Assembly: GCA_016191995.1 (NCBI GenBank)
Contig: JACPVA010000188.1
Location: 1-51,402, forward strand
DNA length: 51,402 nucleotides
Reading direction: 5' to 3'
DNA from: Burkholderiales bacterium
GTDB taxonomy: Bacteria; Pseudomonadota; Gammaproteobacteria; Burkholderiales; Burkholderiaceae_C
Each line of letters starts with the position of its first letter. The stretch's first letter is position 1. The translations under genes and the position numbers were made by a program. This document shows positions 1 to 7,627 of this stretch, in pieces. The notes below the pieces were generated by a model. It was not told the DNA's origin. It ran no database searches and was given only the letters and a program-made list of their open reading frames with translations.

Positions 1-332
1 ACGTGAGCTGGGTTTAAAACGTCGTGAGACAGTTTGGTCCCTATCTTCCGTGGGCGCTGCAAGATTGAGAGAGCCTGCTCCTAGTACGAGAGGACCGGAG
101 TGGACGCACCTCTGGTGTATCGGTTGTCACGCCAGTGGCATTGCCGAGTAGCTAAGTGCGGAAGAGATAACCGCTGAAAGCATCTAAGCGGGAAACTCGT
201 CTCAAGATGAGTCTTGCCGGGGCCTCGAGCCCCCTGAAGAGTCGTTCGAGACCAGGACGTTGATAGGCCGGATGTGGAAGCGCAGTAATGCGTTAAGCTA
301 ACCGGTACTAATTGCTCGTGCGGCTTGACCCT
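1..332 (+). rRNA. rrl: 23S ribosomal RNA, 3' end (partial)
   Basis: This is the 3' terminal part of a large-subunit rRNA gene that began before the window. The sarcin-ricin loop AGTACGAGAGGACC is present at 83-96. The closing helix region (GATAGGCCGG, AAGCGCAG, CTAACCGGTACTAAT) follows, and the gene ends near GGCTTGACCCT around 332 by comparison with the known 23S 3' end. The exact 3' end is estimated. A spacer of about 100 bases without a tRNA separates it from 5S rRNA. Confidence 0.97.
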
Positions 333-434
333 ATAACTTTGACGATCGAGTGAGTTATGCCTCGGTCGATGCGATCCGCTGATCCGACTCGGTGAATTGG
401 CCCCGGAGCACACCGCTCCAGGGCGACAAGTCAA

Positions 435-548
435 GCCTGACGACCAGAGCGAGGTGGTACCACTCCTTCCCATCCCGAACAGGACAGTGAAACGCCTTTG
501 CGCCGATGATAGTGCGGATTCCCGTGTGAAAGTAGGGCATTGTCAGGC
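435..548 (+). rRNA. rrf: 5S ribosomal RNA
   Basis: This is a complete 5S rRNA of about 114 nt. It opens with GCCTGACGACC and closes with the complementary GTCAGGC, which form the terminal helix. The invariant internal stretches CCCATCCCGAACAGGACAGT and CGCCGATGATAGTGCG are present. It lies downstream of 23S in the normal rRNA operon order and is followed within ten bases by a strong terminator. Confidence 0.97.
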
Positions 549-557
549 TATTTATAC

Positions 558-597
558 GAAACCCCGCGGCCATGCGTCTCGGGGTTTCTTTCTTTTC
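558..597 (+). terminator. rRNA operon rho-independent terminator
   Basis: A perfect 9-bp stem, GAAACCCCG (558-566) with CGGGGTTTC (580-588), encloses a 13-nt loop and runs into the T-rich tract TTTCTTTCTTTTC. It lies just after 5S rRNA, so it ends the rrn operon. The next gene converges on it from the other strand. Confidence 0.9.
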
Positions 598-673
598 GAT
601 ACCGCAAGGACGGGCACGGACCTTCCCGCGGCCACGGCCGGGCGACGGCGCGCGCCCAACCGGCCTTGCCTGC

Positions 674-1390
674 TCAGGCGGTCCGTTCGGCGCCGACGAA
701 GTCTGCCGGCACGGGCTGCTGCGCGTCGAACAGCGCTGCCGCGAGCCAGCGCTCGCGGTCGGAGATGGTCTGCAGGAAGGCCTGCGCCCCGCGCAGCTCG
801 CGGAAGGTATCGAAACCGCTCTCCAGAAAGCGCTGCAGCGCGCCCAGCCCGGCGATCGATGCCGGCTTGCGCATCATGCGCAAGGTGTGGCGAAGAAGCG
901 GGTTGGCGGTATAGCGGTCCAGTGCGCTGCCGACCGCGTGCATGTACTCGATCTGGCGTTCGCGCGCGTCCGCATGGCCGACCGCACGCCATGCATCGGC
1001 ATAGGTCTGCGCGGTGACCTCCGGCGCTGGCAACCGGCGCGCCATCGCGGTATCGAGCTGCTCCGACAGTGCGTGCATTCGAGCCAGCGTGGCTACCGTA
1101 GCGACGATATCGCGCGGAAACAACCGCACCATCGCCGGCACGATGCGGCTGAACTGCGCGTCGCGCTCGGTGAAGTCGTGCGGGCCGTAGAGCTCGTCGA
1201 GGAAAAAACGCGCCGCGCGCGTGTAGCGCGGATGGGCGAGCAGGTCGGCATAGGTGTGCTGGAATCGACGATGCTGATAATTCTTGAGCGCGTGGACGCG
1301 CGGCCCCAGTGCGGGCTGGGCAAGCCGGTGACGGCGTTCCGCGGCGACCTCCTCGAGGTGCCGCACGATCTCGAGACCTCGAGGATCCAT
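674..1390 (-). CDS. FFLEELY-motif protein of unknown function
   Basis: The protein has 238 residues when started at the ATG at 1390. It contains FFLDELYGP at residues 62-70, followed by DFTERDAQFSRI. This is the hallmark of the proteobacterial 'FFLEELY motif' family, whose function is unknown. It is soluble, alpha-helical in character, and has no signal peptide or membrane segment. An upstream in-frame extension exists, but its residues are Arg/Pro/Ala-rich and do not look like the family. The gene converges on the rRNA operon and is divergent from the lipase gene at 1551. Confidence 0.85.
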   Translation of the reverse strand: MDPRGLEIVRHLEEVAAERRHRLAQPALGPRVHALKNYQHRRFQHTYADLLAHPRYTRAARFFLDELYGPHDFTERDAQFSRIVPAMVRLFPRDIVATVATLARMHALSEQLDTAMARRLPAPEVTAQTYADAWRAVGHADARERQIEYMHAVGSALDRYTANPLLRHTLRMMRKPASIAGLGALQRFLESGFDTFRELRGAQAFLQTISDRERWLAAALFDAQQPVPADFVGAERTA

Positions 1391-1550
1391 GACCGGGAAT
1401 GATAGGCAAGACGCGGCGGGGCGAGCCAGGCTTGGCGACCGCGCGGCCGCGCGCCGTGGCGAGGCGGTGGCGACCGATCCGGATCGGGGACTGGCGCCGT
1501 CCGCGGTGCCGGGCCACGTCGGAACGCTGCACGGGACCCGCTTGGCCCGC

Positions 1551-2432
1551 ATGCAGGCGATGCTGGTGTTGGGGCTGGCCGCCGCGACGCTCGCCGGTGC
1601 CTCGGCAGCTGCCGCCTCCGACCGCGACGGGTGGGCGATCGCGGCGCTGTTGGCGGTTCCGGCCTTGCATGCGTTGCTGATGGCGGTCGAGTTCGCGTGG
1701 ACGGTGCGTTCGAACCGCGGCGATCCGGCCGGCGCCCCGCGACTGCGCCATGCGGTCGCCGCCTGGTGGCGCGAGCTCTTGCATGCGGTACGCGTCTTCG
1801 GCTTGTGGCAACCCTTCCTCAGCCGTTCACCGGGTGATCATCTGCCGGCCGACGCGAATGGCCGGCGCGGCGTGCTCCTGGTGCACGGATTCGTCTGCAA
1901 CCGCGGTCTGTGGCGGCACTGGCTGCCGCAGCTCGCGGCGCGCGGCGTTCCCTGCATTACGGTCGACCTGGAGCCGGTCTTCGGCCGAATCGAGTCCTAC
2001 GCCGGGCGGATCGACGCCGCGGTGCGGGCGCTGGAGACCGCCACCGGCCGGCCGCCGGTGATCGTCGCGCACAGCATGGGCGGGCTGGCCGCGCGCCACT
2101 GGTGGGCTGCTCAGCCGGCGGCGCGGCTGCACCAGCTGATCACGATCGGGTCGCCGCACCATGGGACGCGGCTGGCCAGCCTCGCACATGCGCCGAACGC
2201 GCGCCAGATGCGCGAGCGCAGCGACTGGACGACCGCGCTGCTGGCGCGCCAGACGCCTGCGCAACATGCGCGCACGACCTGCTTCTACGCGAACGCCGAC
2301 AATATCGTCTTCCCGGCGTCTAGCGCGACCCTGCCCGGTGCCGACAATCGCCACCTCGGCGCGGTCGGCCACCTCAGCATGGTCGAGAGTCCGGAACCGC
2401 TGGCGGCGCTGATCACGCTGCTGGAGGACTGA
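1551..2432 (+). CDS. alpha/beta-hydrolase, triacylglycerol lipase/esterase type
   Basis: This is a 293-residue lipase-like hydrolase. It has an oxyanion-region VHGF at 111-114, a nucleophile elbow HSMGG at 174-178 (Ser175), a candidate acid Asp250 in NADNIVFP, and His274 in GHLSM, so the full triad is visible. Two hydrophobic segments at about residues 3-22 and 28-48 suggest an N-terminal membrane anchor. The start at 1551 was chosen because the protein then opens directly with the hydrophobic segment and leaves room for divergent promoters. An in-frame ATG at 1389 would add 54 Arg-rich residues and overlap the start of the divergent gene. The 3' end overlaps the convergent HDOD gene by 20 bases. 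The substrate is unknown. Confidence 0.85.
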   Translation: MQAMLVLGLAAATLAGASAAAASDRDGWAIAALLAVPALHALLMAVEFAWTVRSNRGDPAGAPRLRHAVAAWWRELLHAVRVFGLWQPFLSRSPGDHLPADANGRRGVLLVHGFVCNRGLWRHWLPQLAARGVPCITVDLEPVFGRIESYAGRIDAAVRALETATGRPPVIVAHSMGGLAARHWWAAQPAARLHQLITIGSPHHGTRLASLAHAPNARQMRERSDWTTALLARQTPAQHARTTCFYANADNIVFPASSATLPGADNRHLGAVGHLSMVESPEPLAALITLLED

Positions 2433-3291
2433 CTTCGCGGTCGATGTCGCGCAGCAGCCGCTGCAAGGGCTCGTCGGCGAGCTGCAGCAATTCGCCGATC
2501 TCGCGCCGGTCGTCGGGCAGCGCCGGGTCTTCCCAGCCGCGCGCGCTGTGGCGCGCGAGGCGCACCGCAAGCCGAATGTTGCGCACCTGCGGTTCTCCGG
2601 CGTGGCGCTCGTCGCTGAGGCGCCGCAACAGCGGCGGCAGGCCCCAGGCACGCAGCAGCGCGCACTCGATCTCCGCCAGCGTCGTCCCGAGCAGCTCGCG
2701 CTGCGCGTCCGCGCTGCGCAGCGCGGAGTCGGCTGCCTGGCGGTCGGCGATCGCGCTGGCCAGCGCCGGAGCCCGCAGCCACAGGAGCAGCTCGGCGACC
2801 TCATGCAGCAGCGCCGCGGCGTGGAGCACGGCGGCGTCGGGATCCATGCGGTGCGCCGCGAAGGCGAGCGCGAAATTCGCGCCACGCCGGGCGCGCGCCA
2901 GCACCGCGTCGAATCCCGCCCGCGCGCGCGGTTGTCCTGCCAGCCAGTCGTCGACGCTCGGCTGCGCGCCGAAGCTGCGGAAGAAAGGCCCGATCCCGAG
3001 CAGCACCAGCGCCGCGGTCACGGTCTCGGGCGCTCCGCGCTCGTCGGCCTCGGCGCCGCGCGCGCGCCGCAGCGCCGCCACGCGCGCCATCAGCGCGAGC
3101 GTCATCAGCGGGTCGCCGGCGATCGCCTCGCCAAGCGCGTGCGCATCGGCGGCGTCCTCGTGCTGGCGCCACAGTTCGATCTCGGCCGCGGTCGACGCGA
3201 GCACCGGAAGCCGCTCGGCGTCGAACAGCGCCACCCAGCCGGCGGCGTCGGCGGGCGCGCGGGTGACGAAGTGCGGGCGGGCAGAGTCCAT
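2413..3291 (-). CDS. HDOD-domain signalling protein
   Basis: This 292-residue protein is built around an HDOD domain at about residues 25-200. The opening LPVLASTAAEIELW, the segment LGEAIAGDPLMTLALMARVA, and the later VLHAAALLHEVAELLLW are typical. HDOD proteins are catalytically inactive relatives of HD phosphohydrolases that act as scaffolds in signalling, often linked to cyclic-di-GMP or stress responses. The catalytic HD pair is absent, as is normal for the family. There is no output domain and no membrane segment. It lies 97 bases downstream of terC on the same strand and may be cotranscribed with it. The C-terminal end overlaps the convergent lipase gene by 20 bases. Confidence 0.85.
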   Translation of the reverse strand: MDSARPHFVTRAPADAAGWVALFDAERLPVLASTAAEIELWRQHEDAADAHALGEAIAGDPLMTLALMARVAALRRARGAEADERGAPETVTAALVLLGIGPFFRSFGAQPSVDDWLAGQPRARAGFDAVLARARRGANFALAFAAHRMDPDAAVLHAAALLHEVAELLLWLRAPALASAIADRQAADSALRSADAQRELLGTTLAEIECALLRAWGLPPLLRRLSDERHAGEPQVRNIRLAVRLARHSARGWEDPALPDDRREIGELLQLADEPLQRLLRDIDREVSPPAA

Positions 3292-3388
3292 CGCGTGACG
3301 GTCCTGGACGCCTTATCGGCCGCCCACGTGCGGACTTCAGCCAGATGCGTCGCGCCCGCTGTCAGTCGACGACGCAGCCGCTCCGGCC

Positions 3389-4366
3389 TCAGCCCGCAGG
3401 CTCCACCGGCGGCCGGCGCTCGATGCGCGGTGCGGTCCGCACGCTCCAGACCATGGTCACCGCCAGCACCGCGACGACGACCCCCAGCGACACCAGCACC
3501 GGGATCTTGACGACGTCGATCAGCAACATCTTGGCGCCGATGAAGACCAGGATCACCGCCAGCCCGTAGCTTAGCAGGTGGAACTTGGCCGCCACCGCGG
3601 CGAGCAGGAAGTACATCGCGCGCAGCCCGAGGATGGCGAAGATGTTGCTCGTCAGCACGATGAAGGGGTCGGTCGTGATGGCGAAGATCGCCGGGATCGA
3701 GTCGACCGCGAAGATGACGTCGGTGATGCCGACCAGCGCAACGACCATCAGCAGCGGCGTGGCGATGCGCCGGCCGCGCTGCACGGTGAAGAAGCGCTCG
3801 CCGTCGAATCCGCGGCTGACCGGCATGACGCGCTCGAGCAGCCTGAGCGCCGGGTTGCTGCGCAGATCGCTCTCCTGCCCCGAGGCCCACCACATCTTGA
3901 TTCCGGTGACCACGAGAAAGGCGCCGAAGAGGTACAGGATCCAGTGGAAGTGCGCGACCAGCCACGCCCCGAGCAGGATCATCACCGTGCGCAGCACGAT
4001 CGCCCCGATGATGCCGATCATCAGCACCCGCTTCTGGTAGGCCGGCGGCACCGCGAAGTAGGTGAAGATCATCAGGAAGACGAAGATGTTGTCGACCGCC
4101 AGGCTCTTCTCGATCAGGTAGCCGGTCAGGAACTCCATCGCCTTGGTGTTGGCCACCGCGCTGCCGTGGTCCTGTGCCACCGCCCACCAGAACAGGCCGT
4201 TGAAGGCGAAGCTCAGCGCCACCCAGACGAGCGACCAGTTCAGCGCCTCCTTCACGCCGACCGCGTGCGCGCCCTGCTTCTTGAGGACGACGAAGTCGAC
4301 GAACAGCGCGGCGAGCACCGCAACGACAAAAAAGGCCCACAGCCAGGCCGGCGCGATGGTGTCCAT
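3389..4366 (-). CDS. TerC/Alx-family integral membrane protein (putative Mn2+ exporter)
   Basis: This is a 325-residue polytopic membrane protein with about nine hydrophobic segments. It carries the TerC signatures EKSLAVDNIF (from residue 86) and TDVIFAVDSIPA (from 215), whose acidic residues in membrane helices are thought to bind metal. The closest characterised relative is Alx of E. coli, a manganese exporter. I chose the ATG at 4364-4366 because GGGAG stands five bases upstream; a GTG two codons earlier would sit on top of that ribosome-binding site. A yybP-ykoY manganese riboswitch fills the leader, so expression should rise with Mn2+. The sequence shows the family and the riboswitch. 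The transport role is inferred from relatives. Confidence 0.92.
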   Translation of the reverse strand: MDTIAPAWLWAFFVVAVLAALFVDFVVLKKQGAHAVGVKEALNWSLVWVALSFAFNGLFWWAVAQDHGSAVANTKAMEFLTGYLIEKSLAVDNIFVFLMIFTYFAVPPAYQKRVLMIGIIGAIVLRTVMILLGAWLVAHFHWILYLFGAFLVVTGIKMWWASGQESDLRSNPALRLLERVMPVSRGFDGERFFTVQRGRRIATPLLMVVALVGITDVIFAVDSIPAIFAITTDPFIVLTSNIFAILGLRAMYFLLAAVAAKFHLLSYGLAVILVFIGAKMLLIDVVKIPVLVSLGVVVAVLAVTMVWSVRTAPRIERRPPVEPAG

Positions 4367-4395
4367 GGACACTCCCGGAGAGAGGGTTCGGAATC

Positions 4396-4528
4396 GCGCC
4401 GAAAGGTCTTGCGCAAGACGCGGGTCTTGTGCGGGCCCGGAAGCGGATGCGGCCCGGCGGCCGCTGCTTCGTGCTGACGGGGTTCCGCGGCCACCCTGGT
4501 GCGGGCGGCAGGCTACTCCCCTCTCGAC
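4396..4528 (-). promoter_or_regulatory. yybP-ykoY (manganese) riboswitch in the terC leader
   Basis: On the minus strand the leader contains the near-invariant GGGGAGTAGCC (4521-4511) and, about 100 bases later, GCAAGACCTTTC (4412-4401). These are the 5' and 3' conserved halves of the yybP-ykoY aptamer. GAGAGG (4525-4520) pairs with CCTTTC (4406-4401) as helix P1 with one G-U pair. In between lie the conserved GTCAGCAC and matching GC-rich arms. The aptamer ends about 30 bases before the terC ATG and there is no U-tract terminator, which favours control of translation. This class is known to sense Mn2+ and to precede alx, mntP and terC-type genes. Confidence 0.9.
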
Positions 4529-4536
4529 AGGAACGG

Positions 4537-4542
4537 ATTATG
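4537..4542 (-). promoter_or_regulatory. possible -10 element of the riboswitch transcript
   Basis: CATAAT on the minus strand lies about ten bases before the aptamer. This is where a -10 box would place transcription initiation at the aptamer's 5' end. No convincing -35 hexamer stands 16-18 bases further upstream, so the assignment is tentative. Confidence 0.35.
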
Positions 4543-4568
4543 CCGCCCGTGCGGCGATCGTGCTGGCA

Positions 4569-4590
4569 CGCGCCGAAACGCTCCGGCGCG
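4569..4590 (-). terminator. hairpin after the EF-G-like gene, possible terminator
   Basis: A perfect 7-bp stem CGCGCCG/CGGCGCG with an 8-nt loop begins 16 bases past the stop codon of the EF-G-like gene and just before the terC promoter region. It lacks a U-tract, so it may only be a transcript-end stabiliser. Confidence 0.35.
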
Positions 4591-4605
4591 GCCGTGCCCG
4601 GCGCC

Positions 4606-6669
4606 TCAGTCCTCCTCGTGCACCTTCCACGCCGAGGCCAGTTGCTGCTGCACCTGCGGCGGCACCGCCTCGTAGTGCGAGACCGCGATCGTGTAGCGCC
4701 CCTGGCCGCTGGTCAGCGCATTCAGCCGCATCTGGTAGCCCGCCAGCTCCGACAGCGGTGCCTGCCCACGCACCCGCATCGTACCGGCCGCGCCGTTGGC
4801 GGTGCCGGTGACGATGCCGCGGCGCGACGACAGGTCGCCGGTGATATCGCCGAGCGACCCGTCGGGGGCCTCGATGTCGACCTCGACGATCGGCTCGAGC
4901 ACGATCGGCCGCGCCTCGCGTACCGCCGCCAGCATCGCCTTGCGGCCGGCGGTCACGAACGCGATCTCCTTGCTGTCGACGCTGTGGTACTTGCCGTCGT
5001 AGACCGTGACCTTGACGTCGACCACCGGATGGCCCGAGATCGCGCCGCTGGTCAACACCTCGCGCACGCCCTTCTCGACCGCGGGGATGAACTGGTTCGG
5101 GATCACGCCGCCCTTGACCTCGTCGGCGAACTCGAATCCGCCGCCGCGCGGCAGCGGCTCGATGCGCAGGAAGACCTCGCCGAACTGCCCCGCGCCGCCG
5201 GTCTGCTTCTTGTGCCGGTGGTGGCCCTCGGCCGGCGCGGTGATCGTCTCGCGGTAGGCGATGCGCGGCGGCGCGGTGTCGACCTCGAAGCGGTGCCCCT
5301 CCTGCAGCCGCTCGAGCAGCACGCGCAGGTGCAGCTCGCCCAGGCCGTAGACGATGGTCTCGTTGGTCGCCGGAACATGCTCGAGCTTCAGGCAGGGATC
5401 CTCGGTGACGAGCTTGCCGACGATCTCCCACAGCCGCTGCTCGTCGCCGTGGCGCTTGGGCCGCAGCGCCAGCCCGTGCACCGGGGTCGGGAAGGCCAGC
5501 GGCTTGAGATGGATGTGCGCGTCCTCGGCTGCATCGTGCAGCACGGCGTCGAACACGATGTCGTCGACCTTGGCCACCGCGGCGATATCGCCAGGCAGCG
5601 CCTCGTCGACCTCGACGTAGGTCTTGCCCTGCAGCATGAAGAGGTGCCCGACCTTGAACGGCTTGCGCGCATCGCAGATATAGAGCTGGCTGTCCTTCGT
5701 GACCCGTCCCTGCCAGACACGGAAGATCCCCATGCGCCCGGCGTAGGGATCGACCGTGACCTTGAAGACATGGGCCAGCACATGCTGGGCCGGGTCCGGC
5801 AGCGCGTGCATCGGCTGCGCCGACTCGCCCTCGCCGTGGAGGAAGTCCGGCGGGTTGGACTCGGTCGGGTTCGGCAGCAGCTTGACGACGACGTCGAGCA
5901 GCTCGGCCACGCCGGCACCGCTCCTGGCGCTGGTGAAGACGACCGGGATCAGGTGCCCCTCGCGCAGCGCCTGCTCCAGCGGCGCGTGCAGCTCGCTGGC
6001 GTCGATATCGCCGTCGTTCAGGTAGCGGTCGACGAAGTCAGCGTCCACTTCCACCACCTGCTCGACGAGCGCGCGATGCGCGTCGGCGACGGCGCCGAAG
6101 TCGCTGTGGCCGTCCCGGTTGTAGAAGCAGTCGACGATCTTGCTCGCGCCAGCGTCGGGCAGGTTCAGTGGCAGGCACTCGCGGCCGAAGGCGGCCTGGA
6201 TCTGCTCGAGCAGCGCCGGCAGCGCGGCCGGATCGGCGTCGATCTTGTTGACGACGATCATGCGGTCGAGCTGGCGCTCGGCGGCCCAGGACATCATGCG
6301 CTCGGCGGTCGGGGTGATGCCGGTCGCGGGGTCGATCACGACCGCCACCGTCTCGACCGCCTCCAGCGCCGGCAACGCCTGGCCGAGGAAGTCCGGCAGC
6401 CCCGGTGTGTCGATCAGGTGGATGCGGCAGCCGCCGTGGCTGCAGTGCATCAGCGAGGCATTGAGCGAGTGCTGGTACTTGCGCTCCAGCAGGTCGTGGT
6501 CGCTGACGGTGGCGCCGCGCTCCAGCGATCCGACGGCGGCTATCGCGCCGGCGGCATGCAGCAAGGCCTCGGCCAGCAGGGTCTTGCCGCTGCCGGTCGG
6601 GCCGACGAGGGCGAGGGTGCGGATCGCTTCGACGCCGAGGGTTCCGGCGGCAGGGGTGGGGCTGGGCAT
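4606..6669 (-). CDS. elongation factor G-like translational GTPase
   Basis: This 687-residue protein has the full EF-G domain order. The GTPase domain has P-loop GPTGSGKT at 23-30, DTPG at 87-90 and an NKID motif. It is followed by beta-barrel domain II, domain III, domain IV (HHRHKKQTGGAGQFGEV) and a domain V that ends the protein. It belongs to the EF-G-like (EF-G2) class rather than to canonical FusA: switch II reads DTPGLPDF, with Leu91 where FusA has the catalytic His, and switch I is divergent. Such paralogues often hydrolyse GTP weakly, and their role (back-up translocation, recycling or stress) is unsettled. The gene stands alone, away from the ribosomal protein clusters that carry fusA. 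Confidence 0.9.
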   Translation of the reverse strand: MPSPTPAAGTLGVEAIRTLALVGPTGSGKTLLAEALLHAAGAIAAVGSLERGATVSDHDLLERKYQHSLNASLMHCSHGGCRIHLIDTPGLPDFLGQALPALEAVETVAVVIDPATGITPTAERMMSWAAERQLDRMIVVNKIDADPAALPALLEQIQAAFGRECLPLNLPDAGASKIVDCFYNRDGHSDFGAVADAHRALVEQVVEVDADFVDRYLNDGDIDASELHAPLEQALREGHLIPVVFTSARSGAGVAELLDVVVKLLPNPTESNPPDFLHGEGESAQPMHALPDPAQHVLAHVFKVTVDPYAGRMGIFRVWQGRVTKDSQLYICDARKPFKVGHLFMLQGKTYVEVDEALPGDIAAVAKVDDIVFDAVLHDAAEDAHIHLKPLAFPTPVHGLALRPKRHGDEQRLWEIVGKLVTEDPCLKLEHVPATNETIVYGLGELHLRVLLERLQEGHRFEVDTAPPRIAYRETITAPAEGHHRHKKQTGGAGQFGEVFLRIEPLPRGGGFEFADEVKGGVIPNQFIPAVEKGVREVLTSGAISGHPVVDVKVTVYDGKYHSVDSKEIAFVTAGRKAMLAAVREARPIVLEPIVEVDIEAPDGSLGDITGDLSSRRGIVTGTANGAAGTMRVRGQAPLSELAGYQMRLNALTSGQGRYTIAVSHYEAVPPQVQQQLASAWKVHEED

Positions 6670-6915
6670 GACGGGCGGTCTCCTGGGCCGCCGGCCATCC
6701 GGCCGCGGCGTGGGTCGTGGTCAGAATCGGGGCAGCGTAGCCCGTCGCGCGCGGGCGCACAAGGTCGGGGCGACCCGGGGGCGCGGCATCGTTCCAGCTT
6801 CGCGGGGTGGCACGGCCTGCGCCCAAGCCCTGCGCGCGCACTTCCCACCCCCCCAAGCCATCTCCAAGGCAGGGTCGAAGCGAGCAAAGGGGGGGGCTGC
6901 GGGCTAGACTGAAGC

Positions 6916-7533
6916 ATGCCGCTGTCGGACGCCATCGACCGCATCTGGCTGCCAGGGATGGAACTCAGCCGCTGCGTGCGTGCCGTCCTGTCACGCGATA
7001 CGCGCCACTGCCGGCTGGACAGCCGCCAGCGCCTGGCCTACACGCCGATGTCGCCGCTGTGCACGATCAGCTGGCGCTTCGTCGGCAGCTCGGAACGGCT
7101 GGACGGCATCGTTGGCGATCCCGCGCTCGTGGCGCGCCAGCCACTGAGGATGCGGTTCCACCTCGGCGGACCGCGCACGGCGGCCCAGACCTGGTGGAAC
7201 CCGGGCCCGGTGCATCTGATGAGGGTCGCCATGATGCCCGACGCCCTGCGGGCGCTGACCGGCGTCGAGCCGCAGCAGCTGGTCGACCGCGATGTCGATG
7301 CGGCCGAATTCCTGCCGCTCGATTGGCAGCCCTGGCTGCACGCGGTCCAGGACGCCGACGACGACGACACGCGTGTCGCGCTGATCGAGTCCTTCCTGCT
7401 GCCGCGCCGTCGTGCCCGACCCGAGCCCCGGTCGGGTCGGCCGCTGCATGCCGCCAGCAAGGCCCGATCGGCCCCTGCCAGCCGGCCCGTATCCCTCAAC
7501 ATGGTCTCTCCGGCCGCGAGTCGCGAGGAGTAG
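6916..7533 (+). CDS. AraC-regulator-like sensor domain lacking the HTH
   Basis: This 205-residue protein resembles the N-terminal effector domain (DUF6597-like) of AraC-family regulators. The run ISWRFVGSSERL (from residue 51), the segment TWWNPGPVHLMRVAMMPDALRAL (93-115), and DRDVDAAEFLPLDWQPWL followed by DDDTRVALIESFLL match that pattern. Such proteins normally continue into about 100 residues with two helix-turn-helix motifs. Here the chain turns into an Arg/Pro/Ser-rich tail after residue 162 and stops. No HTH appears in the other frames before the patatin gene. It is either a truncated remnant or a stand-alone sensor. It lies 94 bases upstream of the patatin gene on the same strand. Confidence 0.6.
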   Translation: MPLSDAIDRIWLPGMELSRCVRAVLSRDTRHCRLDSRQRLAYTPMSPLCTISWRFVGSSERLDGIVGDPALVARQPLRMRFHLGGPRTAAQTWWNPGPVHLMRVAMMPDALRALTGVEPQQLVDRDVDAAEFLPLDWQPWLHAVQDADDDDTRVALIESFLLPRRRARPEPRSGRPLHAASKARSAPASRPVSLNMVSPAASREE

Positions 7534-7627
7534 AGTGGGTTTATGGGAAGAGCGTGAATGCGCGCCAGCTCGCACCGGGGGAACGCCCGGACGACCGGCG
7601 CAGTGGCGAGCGGCCGAGGAGGCCGAC

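Noticed and set aside
397..1017. Plus-strand open frame spanning 5S rRNA and the opposite side of the FFLEELY gene
   Set aside because: It crosses a structural RNA and a terminator and is antisense to a recognised family protein.
7412..7627. Frameshifted HTH domain completing the AraC-like protein
   Set aside because: The other frames between the sensor domain and the patatin ATG give Arg/Pro/Ala-rich sequence with no helix-turn-helix pattern.
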